Shown: positions 7,825-15,375 of the stretch, piece by piece | Numbering within the stretch: the stretch's first letter is position 1 | How the letters are laid out: each line of letters begins with the position of its first letter | Origin: an uncultured Erwinia sp. | Lineage (GTDB): Bacteria > Pseudomonadota > Gammaproteobacteria > Enterobacterales > Enterobacteriaceae | NCBI GenBank assembly: GCA_946221915.1 | Contig: CAMIKG010000084.1 | Coordinates: 1-18,088, forward strand | Reading direction: 5' to 3' | DNA length: 18,088 nt | Made by a program: the position numbers and the translations under genes | Notes under the pieces: generated by a model | Told to the model about the DNA's origin: nothing | The model's database searches: none | The model's input: only the letters and a program-made list of their open reading frames with translations

Positions 7825-7952
7825 CCTTCCCCCACGATGTGGGGGAAGGCTGGGATGGGGGAGCTGCCATCACCGGATCTTACGGCGCCAATAGAACGGC
7901 GTCGTTTGCTCCCCCTCCCCTGCCCTCCCCCATTTTATAGAGGAGGGAGCTG
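7825..7952. repeat. C/G-rich intergenic palindromic repeat
   Basis: Between the convergent tetR and speC genes. CCTTCCCCCAC (7825-7835) pairs perfectly over 11 bp with GTGGGGGAAGG (7839-7849) around a 3-nt loop. A second part, from about 7909, has a run of CTCCCC motifs followed by AGGAGGGAGCTG. The end motif GGGAGCTG-pyrimidine-CA occurs twice in the same direction, at about 7859 and 7944. This resembles dispersed extragenic palindromes of gamma-proteobacteria. It could also end transcription from either side, though T-runs are missing. Confidence 0.6.
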
Positions 7953-8001
7953 TCAGCGCCCACCTCATTTTCTGATGACGTGGATGGCAAAGTGCCAGTG
8001 C

Positions 8002-10143
8002 TTACACCAGCACATAGCCATGCAGACGCTTCACACCCTGCTCATCGGCTTCGGTGTAAACTCCCTGCAACTCCGGTGAAAAGCCCGGCAGCAGGTTAAT
8101 CCCCTCTTCCAGCGCGAGGAAATAGCGCTGCACCGCCCCGCCCCACACTTCGCCCGGCACCACGCACAGCACACCCGGAGGATATGGCAGCGCACCTTCC
8201 GCAGCGATACGCCCTTCAGCTTTGGCAATCGGCACCAGCTCAACGTTGCCACGAATAAATTCAATGTTGGCGTCCTGCGGGTTCATCGCCACTTTCGGCA
8301 GGCTCTGCTGACGGAACATCGCTTTCTGCAGATCTTTTACGCCATAGCTGACATACAGATCGTGCATCTCCTGACACAAACGACGCAGCGTGTAGCCCTC
8401 GTAGCGTGCAGCATTTTTGCGATACACGGTTGGCAGCACGTCGCACAGCAGCGCATCCTCTTTCACATGCTGTTCAAACTGCGCCAGCATCGCCACCAGA
8501 TGCGCCATCTTCTCTGCACTTTCCGCTGGAGTCAGCAGAAACAGGATCGAATTAAGGTCGCACTTCTCCGGTACAATACCGTTCTCACGCAGGTAGTTCG
8601 CCAGAATGGTGGCCGGGATGCCGAACGACGCGTATTCGCCGCTGGCGGCATCGATCCCTGGCGTGGTCAGCAGCAGCTTACACGGGTCGATCAGATACTG
8701 ATCGCGCGCATAACCGGCAAAACCATGCCACTGCGCGCCCGGTGCGAAGCTAAAGTAGCGCGCATCGCGGGCAATGGTTTCTGTCGGCGCGTCCTGCCAC
8801 GGCTTGCCATCAACGCTGTCGGGCAGAAAGGGTTTAATCAGCTCACACTTCGCCAGGATCGCTTTACGCGCATCGATACCCAGCGTGACGCACTCGTGCC
8901 ACAGGCGGCGTCCGGCCTCACCCTGATGCATTTTGGCATTCACATCCAGCGCGGCGAACAGCGGATAGAACGGGCTGGTCGAGGCGTGCAGCATAAAGGC
9001 ATTGTTCAGCCGCTTATGGCTGCAAAAACGTTTCTGGCCGCGCAGATGGTTATCTTTTTTGTGGATCTGCGAAGTCTGGGAAAAACCCGCCTGCTGCTTA
9101 TGCACCGACTGCGTCACGAAAATGCCGGGATCGTTCTCGTTCAGATCCAGTAACAGTGGCGAACAGGCTTCCATCACCGGAATAAACTGCTCATAGCCGA
9201 CCCACGCCGAATCAAACAGAATGTAATCACACAGGTGACCGATGCGATCCACCACCTGACGCGCGTTATAAACGGTGCCGTCATAGGTGCCCAGCTGGAT
9301 CACTGCCAGCCGGAATGGCCGCGCTTCGCTGGCCCGCTCCGGCGCAACCTGTTTAATCTGCTTACGCAGGTACTTCTCATCAAAGCAGTGGGCGTCGATG
9401 CCGCCAATAAAACCAAACGGATTGCGCGCGGTTTCCAGATAAACCGGCGTCGCGCCCGCCTGAATCAGCGCGCCATGATGGTTGGATTTATGGTTATTAC
9501 GGTCAAACAGCACCAGATCGCCGCGCGTCAGCAGCGCATTGGTCACCACTTTATTGGCGCTGGAAGTGCCATTGAGCACAAAATAGGTTTTATCGGCGTT
9601 AAACACTTTGGCGGCAAACTTCTGCGCGTGCTTGGCCGAGCCTTCATGGATCAGCAGATCGCCCAGCTTCACATCGGCGTTGCACATATCGGCGCGAAAC
9701 ACATTCTCGCCAAAGAAATCATAAAACTGACGGCCAGCCGGGTGCTTTTTAAAGAAAGCGCCGCCCTGGTGACCCGGACAGGCAAAGGTGCTGTTGCCCA
9801 TCGCCACATACTTTGTCAGGGTGTCGAAAAACGGTGGCAGCAAACCCGCTTCATAGGTGGCGGCAGCCGCTTCGAGCCGGGCAGCGGATTCGGCATCACC
9901 CGTCAGCAATCCCGTCACTTCAGGCAATCCCTGCGCCTGATCTGCGCTCTCCAGCGCGATAAATACCGGCAGGTTAAAACCGGTATGGCGCAGCAGCGCC
10001 AGCACGCCACTGCGGGAATCCGCAACGGAGACGACAACCGCCGCCACATCGGTAAAGTCGGTACTGTCCAGCGTGGTGATTTCACGCGTGGTGTGGAGGT
10101 TTGGCGCCACAGCGGCGCTGGCAGCAATTTTTAACGTTGTCAT
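8002..10143 (-). CDS. speC: Biosynthetic ornithine decarboxylase SpeC
   Basis: PLP-dependent decarboxylation of L-ornithine to putrescine, the first committed polyamine step in the cytoplasm. The 713 residues (E. coli 711) follow the family layout: an N-terminal wing or flavodoxin-like domain to about residue 105, then the large PLP domain starting with LLPPFFDTLTKYV and GNSTFACPGHQGGAFFKKHPAG. The PLP-binding lysine lies at about residue 349 in TQSVHKQQAGFSQTSQIHKK, after DSAWVGYEQF. The C-terminal domain has LPYPPGVLCVVPGEVWGGAV. It is closer to SpeC than to inducible SpeF, judged by the N-terminal DSTDFTDVAAVVVSVADSRS stretch. GGGGA lies 8 nt before the ATG. The start codon overlaps the stop of a 17-codon upstream ORF, and the long leader carries two further candidate ORFs, so translational control by the leader is plausible. 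Confidence 0.97.
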   Translation of the reverse strand: MTTLKIAASAAVAPNLHTTREITTLDSTDFTDVAAVVVSVADSRSGVLALLRHTGFNLPVFIALESADQAQGLPEVTGLLTGDAESAARLEAAAATYEAGLLPPFFDTLTKYVAMGNSTFACPGHQGGAFFKKHPAGRQFYDFFGENVFRADMCNADVKLGDLLIHEGSAKHAQKFAAKVFNADKTYFVLNGTSSANKVVTNALLTRGDLVLFDRNNHKSNHHGALIQAGATPVYLETARNPFGFIGGIDAHCFDEKYLRKQIKQVAPERASEARPFRLAVIQLGTYDGTVYNARQVVDRIGHLCDYILFDSAWVGYEQFIPVMEACSPLLLDLNENDPGIFVTQSVHKQQAGFSQTSQIHKKDNHLRGQKRFCSHKRLNNAFMLHASTSPFYPLFAALDVNAKMHQGEAGRRLWHECVTLGIDARKAILAKCELIKPFLPDSVDGKPWQDAPTETIARDARYFSFAPGAQWHGFAGYARDQYLIDPCKLLLTTPGIDAASGEYASFGIPATILANYLRENGIVPEKCDLNSILFLLTPAESAEKMAHLVAMLAQFEQHVKEDALLCDVLPTVYRKNAARYEGYTLRRLCQEMHDLYVSYGVKDLQKAMFRQQSLPKVAMNPQDANIEFIRGNVELVPIAKAEGRIAAEGALPYPPGVLCVVPGEVWGGAVQRYFLALEEGINLLPGFSPELQGVYTEADEQGVKRLHGYVLV

Positions 10144-10193
10144 AGCACAAATCCCCAGCGGTCAAGGATGAGTGGGTGCCAAAGGCACGGCAT
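10140..10193 (-). CDS. Candidate 17-residue leader peptide overlapping the speC start
   Basis: The frame encodes MPCLWHPLILDRWGFVL and stops with TGA inside ATGA, where the ATG is the speC start. A strong ribosome site, GGAGGA, lies 7 nt before its ATG. The same bases, GGAG-GACA-CTCC, can fold on themselves and may hide that site. Stop/start overlap of this kind normally couples translation of the downstream gene. It is a candidate only: 18 codons can occur by chance, but the ribosome site and exact overlap are unusually good. Confidence 0.5.
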   Translation of the reverse strand: MPCLWHPLILDRWGFVL

Positions 10194-10266
10194 AGGAGTG
10201 TCCTCCACATGGAAATCACCCCTGGCGAAAAATGTCAGGTTCGACTGAGCAGCACTGAGTTCAGCT

Positions 10267-10314
10267 TCAACCGATAGACATCAGTAAAATCAGATCGCGT
10301 CTGTTTTTACTCAT
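10267..10314 (-). CDS. Candidate 15-residue upstream ORF in the speC leader
   Basis: Encodes MSKNRRDLILLMSIG between the other two leader ORFs. The AGTAAAAACAGACG start and paired Arg codons look peptide-like, but there is no good ribosome site upstream, so this is the weakest of the three. Confidence 0.25.
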   Translation of the reverse strand: MSKNRRDLILLMSIG

Positions 10315-10340
10315 GCCCAACAGTAAGCGTATGACTGGCC

Positions 10341-10454
10341 TCACCGCATGGTGAGAGAGGATATCGGCGTGGTATGACAGCATGACGGTCGCGTACGCAG
10401 CGCGGTGCGAAGATGGCGGGAACAAGTGCTTGTTGTCAGCATTGAACCGTTCAT
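10341..10454 (-). CDS. Candidate 37-residue Arg/Thr/Ser-rich leader ORF upstream of speC
   Basis: Starts MNGSMLTTSTCSRHLRTALR and ends SSLTMR, with six arginines, three cysteines and three histidines. TGAGG lies 8 nt before the ATG, a good ribosome site. The stop codon sits in a small hairpin, CTCACC (10340-10345) pairing with GGTGAG (10350-10355), so a ribosome finishing here would open that structure. For comparison, the inducible speF gene of E. coli and Salmonella is controlled by a basic 34-residue ornithine-sensing leader peptide. The sequence here is not recognisably the same, so a similar role is inference. Confidence 0.4.
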   Translation of the reverse strand: MNGSMLTTSTCSRHLRTALRTRPSCCHTTPISSLTMR

Positions 10455-10668
10455 AGCGGCGACCTCAGGTGAAAGGGTTAAAAGGGACAGAAAATTTGCG
10501 CAATAATCGCATCTTTTTTTTTACCACACAACCCGGATAAGTGAATTAATAACCGAAAACCGCAATCATTCAACACGTTGATTTATATTACAAAAACATT
10601 AAACCAGTCACTAAAAATGTTTTATTTTCCGTTAGTTATGCAAAGTTATGCGCAGGTAAGTTTTTCTA

Positions 10669-10701
10669 AAAGGATGTTTCCGCCACTGCGTCACATCCTT
10701 T
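10669..10701. terminator. Stem-loop after the GhoS-like gene
   Basis: AAAGGATGT (10669-10677) pairs perfectly with ACATCCTTT (10693-10701) around 15 nt. On the minus strand it follows the 10715 stop and is trailed by a short T-run broken by AG. It is a moderate terminator candidate and could work in both directions. Confidence 0.55.
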
Positions 10702-10714
10702 CTTTCGCCCTTTT

Positions 10715-10993
10715 TCACATTGCAGGCAGAAACCAGTGGCAGGATGCGGCTTCTGTCACCAGCACTTTCGGCTCCGGGCGCACTGATTCAGCAATACTCC
10801 TCACCTGTTGCAGAACGTGCCCGGCAGTGGTATCACTCTCCAGCACATACTCCTTCAGTGGCAAATAAAAACGGTTGCCAGAGGCATCTTTAATAATATT
10901 GGAATAGCCCTTTGCAATCAGCATATCGTGCAACCGTTCCAGATCATCGTAAGTCGCCTGGGTAAGCTCAACGCGAACAGTGAAGCTTGTCAT
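10715..10993 (-). CDS. GhoS-like (DUF2622) small protein
   Basis: A 92-residue protein beginning MTSFTVRVELTQATYDDLER, then LHDMLIAKGYSNIIKDASGN, LPLKEYVLESD, and VLVTEAASCHWFLPAM at the end. This pattern of two beta-alpha-beta units matches what I remember of small enterobacterial DUF2622 proteins, the family that contains GhoS. E. coli GhoS is the antitoxin of a type V pair and an endoribonuclease that cuts the ghoT toxin mRNA; it has a Cas2-like ferredoxin fold. The similarity to GhoS itself is weak, so RNase activity is not shown. AAGGA lies 8 nt before the ATG. There is no short hydrophobic GhoT-like frame on either side, so it is not part of a visible toxin pair. It stands alone between speC and the glycan genes. 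Confidence 0.6.
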   Translation of the reverse strand: MTSFTVRVELTQATYDDLERLHDMLIAKGYSNIIKDASGNRFYLPLKEYVLESDTTAGHVLQQVRSIAESVRPEPKVLVTEAASCHWFLPAM

Positions 10994-11137
10994 AAAGTAT
11001 TCCTTGTAAGGTCAAGAGTTAACAAATTTCCTGATATTGGGCGCATAGCAGGCTCCATGCCGTCTTTGTTAATTAGCATGTAATAATAAACGGGACTGAT
11101 TTATTGAATAATCTTCTGTGGTCGGATGCTTTTTGGT

Positions 11138-11974
11138 TTATGGCCTCACTCTGCCCGGTTTAAAAAACTTGTTAATTTTTTTCATTGCTGCGTCATTATT
11201 TGAAATGGCAAAACCAAAGTAACCCAGCGTCAGATAATATATTTTTACTAATACTTTCCGTAGCAGCGTACGATGCGTCGGGATAATGGTATTAGTGTGG
11301 CTTAACGCATTGTTACTGTGATTAATCTCCAGCACATGGTTCATGGTTTCCGGCGAGCAGGTCACCACCGTACCGGATAATTCAATAATTTTACTTATCC
11401 ATAAGTCGTCTGTTTTTGGCGCGACCAGCATATAGTCTTCGATATCGATGAGGTCCTGACGGATATGCTGTTTGGCAATCACACAGCCGCCGACGCCTGT
11501 AATAATAAAATCACGGGTAAAGTTGGTTTCAGTAGTACAGATTTTGTAATGGTTATAACTTTTCTCAAAACCTAACACATTCTTATCTTTTACCCGGATA
11601 CGCGCGGCAATCACATTCTTTTCACGATGTTTATGGTAGGCACGCAGCAGGGTTTCCAGCCACAGGCTGCCATAAATCACATCATCATCGGCATAAATCA
11701 GTACGTCATCCTGCTGTGCCGCACGCAGTGCCGGGATAATCTTGCGATATGGCCCGGTGTTTTTAACATGCACAATTTTGACAATATCTTTTATCTTATT
11801 AATCTCCTTCATCCAGTCTGGATTATCACTGATCCCTTCATCGGCCATATAGGGTTCGCGTGACACCCAGATGGTAATATTATCTGGTGTGAATGACTGG
11901 TGTATCAATGACCAGACGGTGGCGGAACACAGCTCCAGCCGACCACGGGTCGTGGTAAGATTAATGCTATACAT
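11138..11974 (-). CDS. Glycosyltransferase, family 2-like (third gene of glycan cassette)
   Basis: A 278-residue cytoplasmic protein without signal peptide. The start MYSINLTTTRGRLELCSATV resembles polysaccharide-cluster transferases with a GT-A fold. The motif YADDDVIYG at 94-102 has the DxD-type acidic cluster that binds the metal and nucleotide sugar. GVGGCVIAKQ and PKTDDLWISK further on fit the acceptor-side loop, where the Asp pair may include the catalytic base. The C-terminus is basic with a hydrophobic helix (KIYYLTLGYFGFAI), perhaps membrane-associating. It begins 21 nt after the stop of the preceding transferase, so it is last in the operon. Codon use is more AT-rich than the housekeeping genes, as is common for surface-glycan genes. 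Sugar specificity cannot be told. Confidence 0.75.
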   Translation of the reverse strand: MYSINLTTTRGRLELCSATVWSLIHQSFTPDNITIWVSREPYMADEGISDNPDWMKEINKIKDIVKIVHVKNTGPYRKIIPALRAAQQDDVLIYADDDVIYGSLWLETLLRAYHKHREKNVIAARIRVKDKNVLGFEKSYNHYKICTTETNFTRDFIITGVGGCVIAKQHIRQDLIDIEDYMLVAPKTDDLWISKIIELSGTVVTCSPETMNHVLEINHSNNALSHTNTIIPTHRTLLRKVLVKIYYLTLGYFGFAISNNDAAMKKINKFFKPGRVRP

Positions 11975-11995
11975 GGCTATTTCCGTCCCAGTTTA

Positions 11996-12913
11996 TTATT
12001 TACCTGAAAAGCGCTGGAAAATAATATTTTTAAATACACGTGAAAAATGCACACGATCACGCCAGACGGAAGCGTACAATTTTCGCTGGCTAAAGATGAC
12101 AAAAGGATTACCAATACATAACTCAAAAAAAGATTTTATCGACCATTCAGAGTAAAGGTTAATGCAATCCTTACTGAAGGTTTTCAGCATATCCGCGCGT
12201 GCTTCCAGAAAAGCGCTGTATCGTTCAGCAATATAGTGACCATCTTTTGCTGAATTGGTCAGCGAGCCGGCCGTAATTTGCTGAAAGTATAATTTTTTAT
12301 GAATAACCACAATTTTCCTGGCATGGGCAATCAGCCGTAAAGTAAATAGATGGTCCTCATGAGATTTACGCGGTGTAAAACATGCCTGACTTTTATCCAG
12401 CAGGCTGCGCCGGAACACATAAGTCCATACCGCCGCCGTATACGCTCTGCGCTTTAACTGCCAGCGCAGGAATTGATCCGCATCGAGATATACCGCGTCA
12501 TGCGGGAAAAAAACCTTGTCACCGCAGGTTTGCTGCGCCCCCGTGCCGCGCAGAATCACCGAACTGAAATAGAGCAGATCGGGCTGCTGCGTCAGTTTTT
12601 CCAGCACCGTTGCGACAAAATCCGGCGCCACCGCATCATCAGAATCGCAGAAAAAGAGATATTCCCCCTGCGCCAGGCTCAGCCCAAATGCGCGTGCCGC
12701 TGCTGCGCCCGCATTAGGTGTGGTATAGCAGCTAAACTGTGCCTGCGGATGCGCCAGAATAAAGGCGTTAATCAGACTTTCACTATTATCCGTCGAACCA
12801 TCGTTAACCAGAATCACTTCCACTTCATCACGTCGCTGCTGCCAAAGTAACGTCAGCAACGGGATGATATTTTGCGCGCAGTTATAACAGGGAATGACAA
12901 TGGACAGTTTCAT
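11996..12913 (-). CDS. Family 2 glycosyltransferase (second gene of glycan cassette)
   Basis: A 305-residue GT2 enzyme. MKLSIVIPCYNCAQN is the classic GT2 start; NDGST at 37-41 contacts the nucleotide; AGAAAARAFGLSLAQGEY precedes CDSDD at 89-93, the metal-binding DxD; HEDHLF at 185-190 carries the probable catalytic Asp. The C-terminal part is basic and aromatic (KSFFELCIGNPFVIFSQRKL) and likely sits at the inner face of the cytoplasmic membrane. Its ATG overlaps the flippase stop by 4 bases (ATGA), so the two are translationally coupled. It presumably adds a sugar to a lipid-linked oligosaccharide. Two stop codons in tandem precede the next gene. Confidence 0.9.
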   Translation of the reverse strand: MKLSIVIPCYNCAQNIIPLLTLLWQQRRDEVEVILVNDGSTDNSESLINAFILAHPQAQFSCYTTPNAGAAAARAFGLSLAQGEYLFFCDSDDAVAPDFVATVLEKLTQQPDLLYFSSVILRGTGAQQTCGDKVFFPHDAVYLDADQFLRWQLKRRAYTAAVWTYVFRRSLLDKSQACFTPRKSHEDHLFTLRLIAHARKIVVIHKKLYFQQITAGSLTNSAKDGHYIAERYSAFLEARADMLKTFSKDCINLYSEWSIKSFFELCIGNPFVIFSQRKLYASVWRDRVHFSRVFKNIIFQRFSGK

Positions 12914-14382
12914 ATCGCCACTCGCTTCATCATGACGGTATTAACAGCAATCTGCCGAAACATTCTTACCGTCTGGCAGGGTGAGAGAAAAATGGTCGCC
13001 GCGTAAACCGCTACCCCGGTGATGATAATCAGCGCCAGTTGCTGATAATCCGCTAACGCGGTGGTCTGCTGTTTTAACAGCACACAGACCACCAGCATTG
13101 GCAAAACATGCAGCACAGGCAGCGCCACAGCCCGGGCATATGCGCCAGCAATCTCTCCCAGACAGGCGCGCAGCAACCACAGACCACCACAAAGCGTGTT
13201 GAACAACTGCATAATCAGAAAGCTGTAAACGATGCCGGGCAAAGCAAACTTCTGCCCCATCACATACGCCAGCGGCATGCCTGTCAGCAGCTTAACAAGC
13301 CCGAGACGCACATTAAGGTGCATTTTGGCCTTTACCAGCAGCACGGAAATCACTGCAGTATCGAGGGAGCGGATGGCGCCCGTCACGCAAAGCACCTGAA
13401 TAATCGGCGTAATAAACGCCCATTTCGCGTCAAAAAACACACTCACCAGCGGTTCCGCGACCAGTAACATGCCCATCAGCAGCGGAAAATTCACCAGCGC
13501 ACTGAAGGTGGTAACCTGCAAAAACGATGCTTTCAGGCGCGACTCATCGTGGCTGATTCTGGCAAACGCCGGAAACAGCGCATGCGATAACACCGGATTT
13601 AACTTTTCAAATAGCGCGATGCTGATGCTGTAAGCGATGTTATAACCACCAATCGCGGAAATACTGATTAAGCGCGACATCAGTACCGGATAAGTATTGA
13701 TGCTGGTCTGATTAATAAGCGAATCCATCACCAGTTGCAGACCATAATGAAAATGTTTTTTCACTGCACTTAATCTGAAGCGAAACTGATAATTCAGCAG
13801 CGAGCGAGCCGCGATTCCTGATGCCAGAACATTCACTACAGAACTCAGCAAAAATGCCACTGCAATACACCAGGCTGAGTGATAAATAAAGGCCAGCGTC
13901 AGGGCAACAATAAAGTTTGTGATGGTTGTCGCGAGGGTGATTTGCGCGATCCGGTTAAATTTCATTTCCCGCGTCAGCAGCGCTCTCGGCTGCAGGCCAA
14001 ATGAAAGAATAACAAAGCCCAGCGCCATGATCCTGATCTGACTGGTCAGCATCTCCCCGGCTTTAAACAGCGCGCTAATCTGCGCGCTGAACCCCATCAC
14101 TAACACACAGACCAGCACGCCCAGCGCGACATTGATCACGTACAGCGACGATAATTCAATCTTTTCAACAGACTGGCTTCTGACAATCGAGTTTGAAATA
14201 CCAAAGTCCAGCACCACAGAGCAGAAAGTGCTGATAACCAGCGCTGCGCTAATCACGCCATACTGCTGCGTCCCCAGCAGGTGGGAGAGCGCCCAAAGTA
14301 ATATCACGCCCAGCGAGGTGGTGATGAGGGTGGAGAGCAGATTCCACTTCACCGCCGTCAGGGTTTTCTCTCGCAATGTCAT
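12910..14382 (-). CDS. Oligosaccharide flippase / polysaccharide exporter (MOP superfamily)
   Basis: A 490-residue polytopic inner-membrane protein, the size of WzxC-like exporters with about 14 membrane helices. The N-terminus, TVKWNLLSTLITTSLGVILLWALSHLLGTQQYGVISAALV (positions 10-49), is the typical polysaccharide-synthesis family opening with the L-x-x-x-x-Y-G-x-I/F-x-A-A pattern. Later, QLVMDSLINQTSINTYPVLMSRLISISAIGGYNIA (218-252) is the second-half counterpart. Such proteins flip undecaprenyl-linked sugars to the periplasm. AAGG lies 7 nt before the ATG. It leads a three-gene operon with two glycosyltransferases. No Wzy polymerase, chain-length regulator or initiating phosphotransferase is nearby, so this would be an incomplete or modifying cassette (for example side-chain decoration) relying on enzymes elsewhere. 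Confidence 0.88.
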   Translation of the reverse strand: MTLREKTLTAVKWNLLSTLITTSLGVILLWALSHLLGTQQYGVISAALVISTFCSVVLDFGISNSIVRSQSVEKIELSSLYVINVALGVLVCVLVMGFSAQISALFKAGEMLTSQIRIMALGFVILSFGLQPRALLTREMKFNRIAQITLATTITNFIVALTLAFIYHSAWCIAVAFLLSSVVNVLASGIAARSLLNYQFRFRLSAVKKHFHYGLQLVMDSLINQTSINTYPVLMSRLISISAIGGYNIAYSISIALFEKLNPVLSHALFPAFARISHDESRLKASFLQVTTFSALVNFPLLMGMLLVAEPLVSVFFDAKWAFITPIIQVLCVTGAIRSLDTAVISVLLVKAKMHLNVRLGLVKLLTGMPLAYVMGQKFALPGIVYSFLIMQLFNTLCGGLWLLRACLGEIAGAYARAVALPVLHVLPMLVVCVLLKQQTTALADYQQLALIIITGVAVYAATIFLSPCQTVRMFRQIAVNTVMMKRVAI

Positions 14383-14960
14383 AATTAGCCTTAATTAATT
14401 GTTTACATCACCTGGCGTAAATGACAGCCATGTTAAATTACAGCCACGCCCGGAATAACCTGATCCAGACGAATACCACAGGTAATGAATATCAAACACT
14501 TCCAACAATAAATTGAGACCTGAAAGGGACAAAAGAAAAATAGTTTTTAGTTATCACTATCATTTACCGCAAATATCCTCAGGATTCGCGCTCTGGTCAA
14601 GGCAGGCATTCTCTTTTAGGATAAATCGCGTTTCATCCCAGGTGTAAAAAGGCTAAACAAAGCCACGTTAATTGTTACCGAGTGTTTGTTTATTCTCATA
14701 TTTAACTTTCGTTTAACCAGGCCATTAATTATTAACAGTCATTCCGGCTAATGATTCTTTATGACTTCAAATAATAAATGGATCTGTTATTTATTTATAA
14801 GTTCAGGAATAAATGGCTCTGTTTGTATTTTTTTCTGTGTGCTTTCTCTTTGCTGAGTGGTGAAACGTTAAGCAGACCTTACTGTATGCTAACACTTTGC
14901 TTACATTCTCATCAGGCAGGAGAAAAAGAGAGCAATCACACCATTTTGCCAGAAAAACAT
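14383..14960. other. AT-rich spacer between glycan cassette and tRNA-Phe
   Basis: About 580 bp with no supported gene. It must contain the glycan-operon promoter, but I could not single out a clear one, and no JUMPstart/ops element (GGCGGTAG on the minus strand) is present. A 64-codon frame at 14778-14972 runs into the tRNA promoter and lacks a ribosome site, so I do not treat it as a gene. Confidence 0.5.
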
Positions 14961-14989
14961 TTGACGCTCTGAGCGCTTTACGGTTTAAT
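14961..14989 (+). promoter_or_regulatory. tRNA-Phe promoter
   Basis: TTGACG (14961-14966) and TTTAAT (14984-14989) are 17 bp apart, followed by the GC-rich discriminator GCGCCCCG typical of stable-RNA promoters under stringent control. The start would be near 14996-14997, leaving only a few bases of leader. Confidence 0.8.
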
Positions 14990-14999
14990 GCGCCCCGTT

Positions 15000-15075
15000 G
15001 CCCGGATAGCTCAGTCGGTAGAGCAGGGGATTGAAAATCCCCGTGTCCTTGGTTCGATTCCGAGTCCGGGCACCA
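15000..15075 (+). tRNA. pheV: tRNA-Phe (anticodon GAA)
   Basis: A complete 76-nt cloverleaf: acceptor stem GCCCGGA pairing with TCCGGGC, D-arm AGCTCAGTCGGTAGAGC, anticodon loop ATTGAAAAT with GAA at 15033-15035, T-arm GGTTCGATTCC, and an encoded CCA end at 15073-15075. The position right of speC equals pheV of E. coli, one of the well-known island integration sites in enterobacteria. The sequence change on its right side fits an insertion at its 3' end. Confidence 0.97.
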
Positions 15076-15084
15076 CTCATTCAG

Positions 15085-15112
15085 AAAACCCAGCCTATGG
15101 CTGGGTTTTTGC
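15085..15112 (+). terminator. tRNA-Phe terminator
   Basis: AAAACCCAGCC (15085-15095) pairs with GGCTGGGTTTT (15099-15109) around TAT, followed by further T's. It lies 10 bases after the CCA end, so it belongs to the tRNA transcript and may form part of the duplicated attachment region. Confidence 0.88.
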
Positions 15113-15204
15113 TTTTTGGCTTACGGACTCTCCATTGAACTACGTTCGATGACTCGTCGCATAACTGCGACTCACCCTGCGGGCCAGCCCACTCCAGTTG
15201 ATAA

Positions 15205-15375
15205 TTAACCTTTCGGTTCAATGCCACGCGCCTGAAGTTCCTTACGTAAAACACGCTTTATCCACGTAGCTAAGGTCTTATCCCCATCCTGACGCGCCTG
15301 TTCTTCGAGCTGCGCCCGAAATTCGTGAGAAAGCCGGATTTGGTACTGATCGGTTTTACTCTTTTCGATTGACAT
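15205..15375 (-). CDS. Small Arc/ribbon-helix-helix-like DNA-binding protein
   Basis: A 56-residue basic protein, MSIEKSKTDQYQIRLSHEFR at the start, then AQLEEQARQDGDKTLATWIK and RVLRKEL. The pattern fits a ribbon-helix-helix repressor: a strand (QYQIRLS), helix, turn, then a basic helix, as in Arc, MetJ or the plasmid TraY/relaxosome accessory proteins. The frame opens six codons earlier (15393), but the predicted transcription start of its promoter lies downstream of that ATG, so the inner start at 15375 is preferred. No ribosome site is visible for either. A perfect palindrome, TTGTAATTACAA, overlaps this start and a near copy lies 31 bp away, as expected for an autoregulated RHH repressor. 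It is the first gene after the tRNA, divergent from the 15514 gene. Confidence 0.65.
   Translation of the reverse strand: MSIEKSKTDQYQIRLSHEFRAQLEEQARQDGDKTLATWIKRVLRKELQARGIEPKG

Larger units (their letters stand above)
10144..10714. promoter_or_regulatory. speC leader and intergenic region
   Basis: A 570-bp stretch with no large gene. The part next to speC (to about 10475) holds the three candidate leader ORFs and small hairpins. The outer part (about 10480-10660) is AT-rich, with a run of nine to ten T's after a short TGCG/CGCA stem near 10496-10522. The speC promoter is probably in this AT-rich part, but I cannot single out convincing -35 and -10 boxes. Confidence 0.5.

Noticed and set aside
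7837..8079. 80-codon frame between tetR and speC
   Set aside because: Covers the C/G-rich palindromic repeat and the end of speC; no ribosome site.
8362..9153. Long frames antisense to speC (also 9235-10134)
   Set aside because: Lie fully within a full-length, clearly identified ornithine decarboxylase gene; they arise from its codon bias.
8002..10143. Assignment as inducible ornithine decarboxylase SpeF
   Set aside because: No potE antiporter next to it, the leader does not encode the known SpeFL peptide, and gene order plus the N-terminal sequence match SpeC.
10496..10522. Terminator formed by TGCG/CGCA and the T-run
   Set aside because: Stem of only four to five base pairs; more likely an AT-rich promoter region than a real terminator.
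14778..14972. 64-codon frame before the tRNA with a hydrophobic N-terminus
   Set aside because: Runs into the tRNA promoter (-35 at 14961), has no clear ribosome site and is AT-rich spacer; hydrophobic codons arise from T-rich DNA.
15120..15204. Second attachment site or tRNA fragment right of the tRNA
   Set aside because: No repeat of the tRNA 3' end beyond the terminator, and none elsewhere in the window that I could find by eye.
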